Of a stretch of 64,000 nt of DNA, positions 20,876-33,380 are shown piece after piece. Source of the stretch: Gnetum montanum (taxonomy: Eukaryota; Streptophyta; Gnetopsida; Gnetales; Gnetaceae). Under the pieces are notes generated by a model. The model worked only from the letters and a program-made list of their open reading frames with translations. It had not been told where the DNA came from and did not search any database. Within the stretch, counting starts at the first letter, position 1; every line of letters starts with the position of its first letter. The stretch covers positions 461,369 through 525,368 of the forward strand of contig MNCI01016470.1 in assembly GCA_015680685.1 (NCBI GenBank), given 5' to 3'. The position numbers and the translations under genes were made by a program.

Positions 20876-23531
20876 TATATTTCATTTTGATAATGTTTTG
20901 GTTTCAATAGGATAACTAACTTTTGATCCAAAAATATTTATGAAGAAATCTACCATCACTATAGTCAGTTTAAGCCAAATTAAAGAGAAGCTATTTCTCA
21001 AATGAGGTGAGGTGAACAAAGATCAAGAGTGGTTGGCTAACAATGCCTCAATAGATGTTTCAAAAAGGATGTTGAACATAGGCTTGTTCAATTTATTCAT
21101 GCTTCCTAGCCCTACTTGTTCATTTGCTAAGATGTTGAGTCTAATTAACTCTTTTAGTGAGGATGCTACTAAATTCTAAATGCATGTCCGTGGCTACCAA
21201 TGAACCTAAGTATTAATAAGGCCTAGTTTAATAACTTGTTTAGAATCCCTAAGGAAGGGGCAAAGATGACAAAGAAGGAAGAAAAAGATTCCAACTGTAA
21301 AGGAATCTTGGAGGCTTGGTTAAACTTCCCTCCTAGTGTGACATTATAAATGGAGAAGTATGAAATTGAAAATATTAATAACTTATATGTACTTTTTCAT
21401 TCAAGGATCTTTTGTATCTTTCTCTCACAGAAGAAGATCATAGAGCTACAGTAAGCTTAGACAATGTGAAAGGTAATAATGAATGGGATTAAGTTTTATT
21501 GGACTTCAATTCTAATTTTACAGCTTCAAAGTGAACTTTGTGTACCATATGCATTTTTCATTTTTCATCATGTACTTAAGGATATTCATAGAGTTCTTGG
21601 TTTTAAATTTTAATGAGAAGTGGACAGAACATGATTTATCCTAGTTTTCCTAGCCTTGTATAAAACATCTTACTAATTCTATCTATACCCAAGGCATGCC
21701 CATAGAGGACATTGGTAAATCTTTGTCTGCGACCACCAAATATGTCAGTGGCCATCATGGATCTTCCTTGGATATCATGGGGGTTGAGCAAATGGTGACT
21801 AGAGATTTATAGGAAAGGTCAAACAATTACATGCAGACATTCAAGGAGCTACTAAGACAAGGATTAAATGTCCTAGAGTTGAAGAAAAAATTACACCTCA
21901 AAGTAAATAAGAGTCTTGATCGAAGCTAGCAATCAAAGTCAAGAGAGTGCAAAAAGTGTTAGAAGGTATGCATATGTACATTATACGTTTTTAATTTTTT
22001 TTATTTTAATTATTTTTGGAATAAATTTTTTACCAATTTTTAATATTTTTGCATAAATGACCAAAAGAAAGTAGCAACCAAGGCTGTAGGAGAGGTGAAA
22101 CAACAATATAAGGAGGAGGAGGAGTGGATGAACAAGGAGACAAATGATGCATTGTCTTCCATTTTCATAGATAATCTTCCTCTAGGTAATGTTCCTCTCA
22201 TGGACATCCCTCATGATTTTCCTAATCAGCTTACAATCTATTCTTGTAATATTGGTTGGTTTTTTATGTTTATTTATTTATTTATTTTATATCATTTTGT
22301 TTCATTTTTTAATAATCTTTGGCTAACATGGCTTTGTTGAGAATGAACTAAAATACTTTCCACTTCTAGTGTAGCTGCTCTTTGAATTAAGACTTGGGTA
22401 GAAGTACCTGATAAGATATAGTTCATGAAAGAAGTAATGAATGACATGAATAACAAGCTCCAACAAATAGAGCCAAAGGCTTGTGAAGAATAGTTTAATT
22501 TTGTTATTATTTTAGTTTGATTGATTTTTTTTATGGTTTTAGTTAACTTGTACATATTTTATTGTGGGTATGGTAGCTTCCAAGATTTAGTGAGATCCCA
22601 TAGGGCACATTAAGTTCAATGAGATGCTAGTTTTACCTCACAATCATGAGAATGTACCAAGGAAATTGTATGAATGAGTTGAAAAATATGTTACTTCGTA
22701 TGCAGAATCCTTTAGGGAGGCAAACTAGGCTAATGAGTTCCTATGGAAACATCTCATGGCTTTGGAGGCTCAAGTTCAAAAGCTTTCCAATGAGTTCCAG
22801 AGCCTTAGAGATTGTAAAGAGTTCATGGAGGCTCACATGGTTAATAGGGATTATTTGAGTACTAAAGAAATAGAATGGACTTGGTATTCATCAATCATGT
22901 AGGGCAGGTTACTGTGGTTATGAGTAACTTGGAAAATGACTTGAGAATAGAAGACATGATTTGTAAGGCATAGGAGTGGTAGGATTACTGCACCTATGTG
23001 TGGAAGTCAGTTAAAACCTAGAAGGTACATAAGAGGCCATACAATATAGATAGAGATGATTATCAAAAGTTGTAAAGAGTTAAGGCTATTGATCATCACA
23101 CATATAAAATGTTTGTGTAATGCATCAAGACTGATGATGCTTTCAAGCTATTCAAAGAATCATTGGTTGTAATTGACTCTCCAACTCCTCATATTATGAC
23201 TACATTTGGAGAGACTTTCGGAGCCACTTTTACCAATGATGTTCTAGAGTGGACTAAAGTCAAACAAGAGAAGATTTTTGAGGGATTGGACTTGGTTGGT
23301 ATTAATTGGGCTTACATGAGTGAGGATGAGATACTGCGCAAGCTTGAGGCAAGTCTCCCACAATTTACTCCAAAGGAAATTACTCTTGCTCCTATCGTGG
23401 AGGTTTGTAAACTTAGTTATATATATATTATTAATTTATTTTGTTTACATTAGGCTATGTGATTGATGGTTCCAAGTAACAATGGTGATGATGATGGTTT
23501 TGGTAGTGTTCCTCCTCCTTCCATGACTTGA
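20876..23531 (+). pseudogene. Antisense gene of E4 (unknown coiled-coil protein, intron-bearing)
   Basis: The protein is not recognised. It runs opposite to E4 pol, and its pieces align with the antisense gene of E7. 'EWLANNAS' and 'LFMLPSPTCSFAKMLSLINS' with 'FSEDATKF' (about 21030-21180) match 'RWLCNGAL' and 'MNPSIPVVEMVALVNSFIES'. 'LFRIPKEGAKMTKKEEKDSN' with 'ILEAWLNFPP' (21240-21340) matches 'LFDVPSNGLPMGEKTSKDLN' with 'IEQWLDTNKD'. A coiled-coil-like stretch 'LMALEAQVQKLSNEFQSLRD' follows (22750-22820). 'FGETFGATFTNDVLEWTKVK' with 'EKIFEGLDL' (23205-23300) matches 'FWEAISATFSPGPPTW' with 'EKILVDIDL'. Intron-like GT...AG gaps separate the blocks, and the last exon ends with an acidic tail (NNGDDDGFGS) and TGA at 23529-23531. 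Stops and shifts make it a pseudogene. Confidence 0.65.
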
Positions 23532-24239
23532 CTAAATTTATTATGCATATAATGTGTGATGTTTTTGATGTGTTATGAATGTTTTCCTATACTATTTTTG
23601 ATTGGTTTATTATCCTTCATGGTTCCAAAGATGGTGTACTTTTTCTAAACTATTTGGTTTTGACTAATGGTTTAGACTCCTCAGTTCACATTTTAGCTTA
23701 CTTTATTTTATCTGTGTTTTGTGCCATTTCCTTATTACAATTTTTGTTTCATGTTTTTGTTTATATCTATGTTTATAATTTTTACATTTTTTGTGTAAGA
23801 AAATGAACACAAACTGTAAACTAAATGCAAACATGAATCTTAAACTAATGTAATTTTAAATATAGCAACTACATTATAATATATAGAAAATAGGCTTGAA
23901 AAGAAATATGTGAATAAAAGTAAAAACTAAAAAATAATGCAATATTGTAAAAGGAAACAAGTGATAATTAATATACAAGGGGATAAATGTTAATTATACA
24001 GTTGTGTCCTGATCTTTGATAGATTAGGAAACTCATGAATCTATTCTTGCATGATTCTATATTCCCCATCCCCTTCACTCACAATGCTAAATGGAAGTTA
24101 TTTCTAGGTCTCATCTAATGTTTCATTAGGTTCACTCTTAGTATGAGGTTCATCATTGGAAACAAAAATTTCATCTTGAAATTCCACCTCGAATCCTTGT
24201 TTGATATTAATATTACTAATTATAAGGGAGGGGGGGGGG
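23532..24239. other. AT-rich spacer in E4 with a G-tract
   Basis: No coding similarity was seen on either strand; the plus-strand frame at 23579-23806 is a hydrophobic low-complexity reading of T-rich DNA. A homopolymer-like run of about 22 G with one A sits at 24224-24247. The stretch separates the antisense gene from the protease in element order. Confidence 0.45.
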
Positions 24240-24690
24240 GGGGGGGAACACATTGTTCCTATGGATTACTATTTTACCTTCTTCATAAGGTAGGTGGATT
24301 TTTTAGTGGATAGGAGAAGAGATTTCTTGTAATCCTACTAACCATGGTCATCCTAAAAATTAATTTGAAACCCAAGTGTTTCCTTGACTACTAAGAAATC
24401 ATCGGATGTAGGAAATCACTCTCGAGTAACAAGGTCCAATGAAATCAAACCTCTTACTACTACCTATGATCCATTGAAAGATTTAAGAATGGAGGTAGAG
24501 GCTTTTTGAATGTTTTTGACTAGGTCTAGGCATTTGATGATGGGCAAAGGAATTATGTTTATTACTGCTCCATCATCAACATGAACATGTTGAACCTTGT
24601 ACTAGTCAATATGTATAGTGATAAAGAGGGGGGCATGCAACACTTCATCATTTTGAGGATTGATATTAGCCTCATTGTCACAAAACATTG
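24240..24690 (-). pseudogene. E4 protease
   Basis: The minus strand reads 'HAPLFITIHID', 'KVQHVHVDDGAVINIIPLP' (D-D-G-A at 24577-24566), 'IIKCLDLVKNIQKASTSILK', 'VVVRGLISLDLVTRE' and 'FPTSDDFLVVKETLGFQI' toward 24340, with several stops. This follows the retropepsin layout and matches the E7 protease (51430-51813: 'MHLDDEATTNVI', 'KPTTTSCLKFFN', 'FPTSVEFIVVEEMPGF'). The motif is D-D-G-A where the usual form is D-S/T-G-A. It is upstream of the antisense gene in element order. Confidence 0.72.
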
Positions 24691-24699
24691 ATGAATATC

Positions 24700-26594
24700 T
24701 GTGAATGAGATGGAAGGTTGTGGAATGAACACTCATTGCCCTAGGCTAGATTAGAATTTATTTTTAGCTCTTCAATAATTAGTTAATTTGATATAATTTC
24801 ATTATTTTCATATAAAGTTAAAATCATGGTCATAATAATGTCAACAATCATATGCCTTAACGATGCTTAACTTTACAAGTTAAAGGAGACTACAAGTATA
24901 GTTGAGAAGATAATGACATATGATCATCTAACTAAGCTAAATGCTAATGCTAGTCCATCTATGTATTATGAAATGGTCTATTGCAATCCTTATAAATTAG
25001 ATATACTCACCACTCATTAATATATACTTCATATTGAAATGTTCCTAAACTTCTCTAATCTCTTTCCACTAATTCCTTTATATCTTCTATTATCATCTAA
25101 TTTCACTATTCAAAAATCCATTGTCATACCAACCTACTTAATAGCCTTAATCGAATTCCTAATACTTTTTCCAAGGAACTAATTCCAAGACCTAAAGCCC
25201 TCTAAAATGAATTAAAACCTCATCTCTACATCTATCTTAAGACATAATCTTTTGATTGTTCACCATAATTACAGCACCTTGGCCCATGCTGATCATACTC
25301 CATCCTCCATGATCTAATACATGTTCATGTATAATAGACCACTAATCTTAGGCCTTATTTAAGATAAAAATTAAATAGCTCAATTAAAATTTCATCTAGT
25401 AATTTTCTTTCATTGATAACACATGTATTTAAAAAAAATACATGTTGCAATTCAAATTGTAGAAAGGTTTCCATTTTATGAAACTTTGGTCTTATTTTCA
25501 AGAAATTTTCATAAGTGCTTTTGTTAAGTATTAAGATGAACATGTGATCTTGAATCTACTACAATTTTCATAGGGTACAACTATTGTAGGGATTATGTTT
25601 CACATTTTTCTTCTAATGCTAACATTAAAGGATGTTGCCCAAACCACCATTCTGATGCTACAAAGCACCAAAGCATCATTGTCAATTTATTAATGAGTGA
25701 AAATATCAAGAATTAAAAGTAATGATATTTACAAAAATAATATATAAAATTTTTAAATAAGGATAAACCTCTCCAACTTTATAGACCTCTTTGTTAAAGT
25801 AGTTAGGTTTAACAAAAATAGAAGATAAAACCTTGAAGTAAAACTTTTTTCTAAAGATAAAATCCTCTACGTCTATGAAAATGTAAAACCTATTCATTGA
25901 TAAAATGCATAAAAATGATAAGCTATGTTAAAAATATTACTTAGTAGTAAAACAATTTCTAAAGAAAATTTGTTACCTAAATATTAATGGAGAATGGAAA
26001 AGCATAAAAACATTTTGTCTTCAATCACTAATTTTTTTCTTGAAACTGTAATTGAAATTCAAATTTTATTACGTAAAAGTAGATATATATATATATATAA
26101 CATTTGGAACAAACCAATAATTTGCAACTATAATACCTCATATATATCTAATAGGTTCTAATGCATGATATTGCTAGAAAATATAGTATTCATCTTCAAT
26201 GCTAAATTGTATAGTTTATATTAGTTATACATCAAATGAATCTAATTTTCTCATAAGCAAGGAATTGAGGATTCAAAATTCAAAATGCATTTGGATGCAT
26301 AAGTATCTACAAAGGCTAAGGATGGGTTCGCAAATGAGAACATGAATTAAGATATAATAAAATATTTAAATTATATTTTTTTTATTCCAAAATAATATTT
26401 GTCACCTAAAAAATATTACATCTAATACAAATAAATATTTTTCTTTATTTATTTTTCATTTTAGATTTATTCAATATTATTTTTAGTTTAAATTAAATTA
26501 AAATTATGATGGAGAATCTGATACCCTTCTGTTCACACTCCCACTTCAAATATGCAATGTATGTGTAAATTTTCTAAGATTTTTTGGTGACTAT
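24700..26594. other. AT-rich region, no gene recognised
   Basis: Gag of E4 would be expected on the minus strand here but could not be identified. Short minus-strand frames (25355-25543, 25706-25897) have no recognisable motif. Simple repeats include TA at 26083-26098. The right limit is the left inverted end of E6. Confidence 0.4.
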
Positions 26595-26777
26595 GCATAA
26601 TAGGGGACACCACTAGCATTGACCATGGGTAACTTATTTTTACCCATGATAAAATGTCATTTTCATCTATATGCTATCATGATGCATGCATCATGGATTT
26701 TTTATGGCCTTCTTGACTCTCTCTCCTTCCATATTCTCCAAATTAAAAATTGTATTTTGGAAACTTTGAAAACTTTT
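26595..26777 (+). repeat. E6 left inverted end
   Basis: It begins GCATAATAGGGGACACC and contains 'CATTGACCATGGGTAACTTA', 'CATGATGCATGCATCATGGA' and 'CTCTCTCCTTCCATATTCTC'. The same blocks occur in the same order on the minus strand from 42519 to 42309. Similarity ends near GGAAACTTTGAAAA. Confidence 0.78.
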
Positions 26778-27197
26778 ATTTTATGTTTAATTTTAATAAA
26801 TTAATAATAATTTTTCCATTTTATTTCATTTTAACAATCATTGAATGAATTAAACAATAAATTTTAAAAACTAGGTGTGGATAGAAACTTACCATATCAT
26901 AAATGGCACCAAATCTTTATAAAAAAATCTAACTCTACAAAGATGTAAAAAAAAACTAATAGCCTAAAAATTTCCATATACAACATTATTTATGCACTAG
27001 GAAGTCAACTTAAAAAGGTGGAGAGTTGCTTAAAGGACAAGAGTTCCTTTAAAGAGTTGGAAAGTGTAGAATTTCCTTTTTTAAAATAATGGAATTTGGT
27101 GTTTATTTATTTATTTATTAAAAATTTTGTTTATACTTTTATTTTTAGTATATTTTTATTCTTTAGTATAGTAGTTTTGCCATAGCATCATCATCAT

Positions 27198-28137
27198 TGA
27201 TGAGCGATCAAGATACCCCTATGCCCAACCATACAAATCACGAAGCATTCATGCGCAATTCGGTCGAATTCTGCAGACTCTACATCTTCTAGTACACTGG
27301 TCTTCTAGGAAGTGAACCTTGCCCTAATGATCATTCGTTGTCTTCCCAATTACACATGTGATGTATAAAGGTATGGTTAAGTGTAATCAAGGCATATGAT
27401 TTTTATTATTTTATATTTTATGTTCTGGTGCTTAAAGTAGAGAGATGAAGTAATTTAATAGCTCACTTAACTAACTAATTAATCTCTAACTAATCCTAAC
27501 ATAAGCATCTGGTCCCACTTTCCATACACATCCTGAACCCATGTATCTACTACTAGGATTACCAAGTGCTACGCTACTAGGTGAACCAAGCAATAATGCT
27601 ACTGGGGTTACCAAGAAAATACATGTTTATGCTCGAAGCACTCATACTTATATATTTAATCTATTTAGATTAATTAATTAATGAATTACTTGAAGTCTAA
27701 CCTAGCTTAATTAATTTCATATTCAATGAAAACAATAAATGCATAGATAAATCATTAATCTATTCTAAGTGCTACAAGGTTTGATAAAAAGGCTCGTCTT
27801 TATTATCATACACACAGGTGTGTTCAAGTACAATAGTGCTCAAATAAAGATCAATATATTTTCTAACTCCTATTGCAAGCACTCAAAAAAATATTGTAAC
27901 TCTTAAATGGAAAAACGGTAAGAACTCTTCTACTACTATGACAAGACATCCATAAAGATGGCTAGTAAGCATGCATTTATAGACTTTATTGGAAAGCTAC
28001 ATCAATGGGACCCCATAGATGTAGCTAACGCTATGTCAATGTAGCCCCATTAACAAGGCAACACCACATAGATAGGGCCCTGTTGAAAAGGCAATGTCAA
28101 CAACGGCTTTTCAATGTAACACAACAACAATTCATCA
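27198..28137 (-). repeat. E5 3' LTR
   Basis: It lies at the low-coordinate end and reads TGATGAGCGATCAAGATACCC on the plus strand, ending TTCATCA. The minus-strand TATA box (TCTATAAATGC) is at 27973-27983. R/U5 resembles the E2/E3 LTRs ('GATCTTTATT.GAGCA', 'AATAAAGA', 'TTGATAAAC'-type blocks). The minus-strand polypurine tract TTGTGGGGCTG is at 28138-28148. Confidence 0.88.
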
Positions 28138-28229
28138 CAGCCCCACAACTAAATGAAAACTCATCCTCAAGTTCCTTTACAAATTTGGGAAGGTATGGGA
28201 TTATTAACTAACTCTTAACTTAACAAATT

Positions 28230-31140
28230 AACTTGGAAAAATTGAGTGCCTAAGTGTACAAATCAACACATTACAAGAATTTTGGTGTTCATGACACAAA
28301 ATTGAACACCATGACATGACTACACAAAATTGGACAACACATCCTCTAATGGCATGAAGTCGATTGAGAAGATTTGACAGTCCTAGGTGGTGAAGGTTCC
28401 TAAGGCTTTGAAGGACCTTCATCGGCTTCAGGCATATGTTGTGGCTAAGGTGGCTGTCGATATCCTATTGCAGCTACAACCTTCGGTGGAAGGCAAAAGG
28501 CATCCAGTAATGCCTTCATCTTCTCCTCGGTGCTCTGGGGATTGTTCACAATCCACGTGGCATTGCTAATGTGGGCTTGAATGGGGATATCCCATGGATA
28601 GGGCATTACTAGGAATATCTCCTTAGTATTTACAACCTAGATAGTGAATTATTTGTATTCAACATTGAACGTCTTAACTACATTTTGTAGCTCCTGGTAG
28701 TCACTCATCCTTCTAGCTAGGTTCTCAGTAGTAGATTTTTGATCAGTGTATTTGCCCATGAAAACTTTGAGTTCAACATTTTCCATCACAAGCTCTTTCT
28801 TGGTGTACTTATGTTGCTTAAACTCAACCTTGTACAAAAAGTACAAGCTAGCCACTTACTTCTCTAGTTCTAACCATGGCCGTCCAAAAATCAACATAGC
28901 CAGGTTTTCATATCAAAGATTGGCAAGCTCCATGTATTCTTTCATCTTCTCAATATGCAACTCCTTCATGTGAATTTTCACTTTATTGTAGGCATCTATC
29001 CCATCAATAATAGGCTTCCACACTTATTTTCCTTGCTAGAATTGGTGAAGGGTTTTGTTTATTTTTTCCTTCACCAATTGGATGTGCTTTTCATTTACTT
29101 CTTTCTATAGACTGACTTGATCTTTGTAGTGGTCTTTGATGTTAAAATTTGAGAGCCTTTGATTTCTAGGTGGCTACCTCAATTGCAACCTTTTGGTGAA
29201 GGGCATAGGCCTCCTCCATGGAGAGCTTTCTATTTTCAATTACTAATATCCTTAGCTCTATGTTTGCTCTAGCTAGTTTCTCCTACTATTGATGGATAAA
29301 GTTAGTTAGTTACTATTTATGCTCATCAACTTTCCATAGGTGATGGTTCTCTATGGTTAATTGCACATTCTCCTATTGAGTCTGATCCAAGGCCTTCTGC
29401 ATTTTGTGCTATGTAACCTCTATGAAGGATCAATAGAACACCATAGTCAACATCACACCCTCAACCCCTTTCAATCTAGTGTGAAGTTATTCAAGAGCTT
29501 CATCTCTTGTTAATCCTTGGTTGAGAAATGCAACGTTAGTAATTTGGGCTCTTAATTTAGCAACTTCAATAGCCAAGCATTTGTTTCGCTTCTTGGCTAT
29601 TTCAAGTTTCCCCTCCAAAAAAATGTTTTTTCCCCTCACCTCTAGCAAGTGTAAATGAGTTATAGTGATACTATCCATAAGATCGAAGACATTAAGAAGT
29701 AATTGCCTAGTTTCCACTAGTCAATCCAATAGTTCTTTGTGTTGTGCTATGCTTATTCTATTGCTTATGGTCCCTGTGAATGTCTGCACATCTTTGAGTG
29801 TAGTGGCCTCTAGTACAAACACCGTAGGTGCTTTGAGTGTTTTGGGAATCCTATCAGCAACCACTTCTACTATTGTCTCCTACCCTTGGTGCTACATCAC
29901 TATCACTGTTGCCCCCTCACCTTTCTCCAAGTACACCAAGAAGGTTGTGGTGTTCCCAAAATTTTTTGGAAGTGGCTGCTATTTTATGAGAGATACCATG
30001 ACCTCTCTAGCACTAAGATTCAATCTCATGAGAAACTATGTTCTTTGGGCTGAAAAAATGGATCCACGTCCACCCATCAAACTAATTGTTTAAGCCACCT
30101 CATTTATGTGACACATTGCTAGTCTATACATAGATGGGTCCTCACCACTCATGCCTACTCATTACTCTTATTCACTTAAGAGCCATTCTTGTTATTTGTG
30201 CAACCGTTGGGCTATTGTAGCAATGTCTAACATAATTTTTTGAGCTACAGGTGGAGGTTGTGGTTCTTGCTTCTTTCCTAAATGATTATAGCAAGCATCT
30301 TATCTTTCACCATCTCTTCCCAATTAGTAGTTGGAGCACACCTAACAGCATTATTTGTATATCATTCCATTCCTTTCCTCCAACAAAGTTTTTTAATGAG
30401 GCATGGAAAGGGGAGTGCCTTCCTTCCACGTTCATTTTCTTTAAATTTATTCTCTATCTCTAGATAGATTAGCTATGGAAGGTTGACCAAGAATCTCCCA
30501 CTTATAGCAACGTAGGCATGGGTAGAAAAGGCAGTGATTTTGTTGGGCCTCATCATGGGATTTAAGTGAAAGGCCACAATCTTGTAGTGGATCCTTTCTA
30601 GCAGTGTTAGTGTATCATACTCCTTGTGGTCAACACCATAACACCATTACATCCATTATTTCTTAATGTTGGGGTCTACCTGTATTAGAATCTTAATGAG
30701 ATTTGCCCCTGTCTCTAGTAACCCAAGCACTGCAGCAATGGCCTGCACTAAATAGGACATTGAGATGTCCTTGATTTCTATCATTGAATTGGCCTACCTA
30801 TTGTTCCAAAACAGAACTGTCTCTCCCATGTACCACTCCCCCATGGAAGTGATGATTGGCCACATGGAAGAGGTCTTTAGTTGGTCCTATACTTCTTTTA
30901 GTGCTTGCTCCAAGAAAGAGCTAAATATTAACTCCTGGAGCACTTATTTTTGGTCTTCCCTCAATCTAATTTTATTTTGGCAAGCTTCTATCAAGGTCAT
31001 CTCAAGATTTCATTGTTGATCTGGTGCATCATCCCTATGGGAATGTTTTGTTGCTCCTACTAGTTCTAGAATCTATTGAATAGATTCCACCTTAGCCTCT
31101 CCCTTATAGGACTTATGGCATGGATTGCAAGTAGTTCTTC
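28230..31140 (-). pseudogene. E5 additional ORF after integrase (coiled-coil, unknown)
   Basis: The minus strand carries a long decayed reading frame between integrase and the 3' LTR, where Athila elements keep their extra (env-like) ORF. Recognisable pieces are 'GRFLVNLPWLIYLEIENKF' with 'RKALPFPCLIKKLCW' near 30500-30380 (one stop inside), which resembles plant-transposon-associated proteins. Helical, charged stretches follow: 'GKLEIAKKRNKCLAIEVAKL' (29620-29550), 'ARANIELRILVIENRKLSME' (about 29270-29210) and 'VMENVELKVFMGKYTDQKS' (28790-28730). The C-terminal half would be a long coiled coil. There was no convincing signal peptide or membrane segment. Many stops and frameshifts are present. 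The function is unknown. Confidence 0.5.
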
Positions 31141-33380
31141 TTGGGCATATTCTTTGCCCCTTCCCATTCTAGGTTGTTTCTCCTATTGTTGAGATGGCCC
31201 TCCTTCCTACATGTGCTTTCCTTTCGGTGCCATCTGCAATCACAACACATCCATGGATTAGTAGATATAATGTGTAACTTGGAATATTCTAAGTACCTTA
31301 TCTTGATGATTAGTTACACTTTGGCTAAGGTTGAACCATGGTAGATTAATTATTTTATCATCATTTTATTAATTATTCATTGTAAATATCTCTAGAGATT
31401 GTTGGGAAGGTTTAAATCTTGGAATTTGGTGTTTAAATGTTGTTTTTTAAGTTAAACCCTTGTGGGAGTTAGAAAGATGGCAAAATATTTTTATCCAAAA
31501 TAGCATATTTGTGGCCCCCATGATGAAGAGCTTGCCTCCAGTAGTTACAAGGTTAAAGAATGGAGTGATGTGGATAAACAATTAGGAAGTTATGGGCTCT
31601 TGAATGTTTTGGGCTCTAAAAATTACAAAAACTCCCTTGGCATTTGTGAGCAAATGTGAAAATTTCAAAGGTGGTTGTGCATATTTATAGTATTTTTTTG
31701 TTGCATCAATAGGGCCTCATATATGTGTCTTCCCCATTGACAAGGCCCTATATATAGAGCTTGTATATGAAACTTTCAAACTTGAATATCTTAAAAAAAT
31801 ACAAGGAATTTTTGAATGAATTTGGGTTCCATGGAGTTCCAAAAAAGCCAAGAATATGATGAACCATTGAAGATGGTTATTGAAAGCTCAAAAATTAAAA
31901 AAATTTTATGGAGAATGTGTTTAGTAAACAAAATAGGTAAAGGAGCACATGGTTTGATGTAGAAGATGGGTGTACAAAAGATTCTAATTGCAAGAATATC
32001 TAAGGCACTTAACAAACCCAACCAAGAGATATGCAAGTAGGCCCTTCCCATAGTAGTCAAATGCCTTATTTTCCCTTGCATAACCTCAATCTAAGAAGTC
32101 TGTGAGCCCCAAAGGTGACTAATGGTTGATGAATTCAAAGGACCAAAACCCAAAAGATTCTACTCAAGAATTCAAGTATGTCAGAGAAAGACACTGAATC
32201 AAGAACAAGGACACTAGTAGTGAGGTGAGTTATAGGTAGCATAGATGGATGATAGGAGAGGTAGAATGGAATTTTGAATTGAGGTCATAAGAAGTCCCTT
32301 GTGAATTTTGTGTTTAGATGACCTAAGAGGATCCATCCTTAGTCTAGAACAAAACCAATCACTTTTAGTGACTTCACATCACCACCCCAAGATTGATCCA
32401 TCCCCTCAAGACACAAGAATGCCCCCACATAATAGTCACCATTCCAAAAAGAGAAGAAAAGAGGATCATGAACTTATAGAAGGCCTTAGTTAGAGGGGAC
32501 CTTCAAGCATGGGTAACATGTTTTTCTAGTCCCATAACTAGTGCTTGCAGCCCATTTATTTGTCTAAGGTATGTGCTTTGAATTCCCATCATGTTTCTTT
32601 TTTAACTTTTTTTTTGTTTTTGTTTTTTCCTTTTTGGATGGGAACCACACCATGCAAAAACATTATTCAACTTCCTGTTATTAGTCGACATAGAATGGTA
32701 AGAAGTCTAGGAAAACACTTAAGCATCCAAGCATGTAGAAAAGAACAAAGAGTATTGCATCCCCTTGAAGTCACACCTTGCACAAACCTTTGAATCCTTC
32801 CCAATTCCAGAAACTACCAAGGTTAGAAATTTATTAAAATTTTATTTAATGAAAAGGGACCTAAAACTTCCAAAACAAGAAAAATCATAGAGTTTGTAAA
32901 TGGGTGAATGACATGGACTCACTGCCTGTTCCATGAAAAAGAAACCATGACTCAGCCATTGGCACAAAAATTCAGAATTAAAAACTAGACATTAGCAAAC
33001 AAAACATAAAGCACAAACCACCATTAGTAATAGATACATCAACATTGTGTCCTATTGGCACAAAGCACATTTATTAGCAAAAATTTGGAAATCACACTCA
33101 AATAAAGTAAAATATATAAGTATAAAAGATTTAAGAAATATTTAAATGTACTAACAATGGTGTAAAAAAAATAATGATGTAAATTAAAAAAACGTTTGAA
33201 AATAAAAAAGGTGTAAAATAAACAACTATAAAGATAAAAATGTGCAAAACAAAAAATAAAAAAATTGAGAAGCCATGTATATGATTAGCATGGATGGCCA
33301 TCTCCCCCATGACTAAGTTGGAAGGAGGAGATCTAGAAAATTGAGTGTGGTTGTCCATCCATTGAGGTGTTTATTGCACT
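31141..33380 (-). other. E5 internal region between integrase and the additional ORF
   Basis: No domain was recognised. The part from 32940 to 33280 is A-rich on the plus strand. 31791-32081 on the minus strand is a short frame without a motif. Decayed coding sequence of the additional ORF may extend into it. Confidence 0.4.

Larger units (their letters stand above)
8659..24700 (-). mobile_element. E4: old Tat element with antisense gene, split by E3
   Basis: Reading leftward on the minus strand, the parts are protease (about 24690-24240), a gene on the opposite strand (20876-23531, possibly starting before 13965), repeat blocks (12660-12290 and 11800-10760), RT, RNase H and archaeal-type RNase H, ending at the E2 junction at 8658. 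E3 was inserted at 13970-20870 and splits the middle. Integrase and the 3' end are missing on the left; gag and the 5' LTR were not recognised to the right of 24700. All coding parts carry stops and frameshifts. Domain order and protein similarity match E7 part by part, so the two belong to one family. Confidence 0.7.

Noticed and set aside
24224-24247. Poly-G run as a possible G-quadruplex control element
   Set aside because: It is a homopolymer, variable and prone to sequencing error, in a decayed spacer; nothing ties it to regulation.
26595-26804. Small ORF near 26.6 kb with a similar ORF on the minus strand at 42.3-42.5 kb as a conserved peptide
   Set aside because: The similarity is at the DNA level and extends beyond the frames; it is the inverted end of the transposon.
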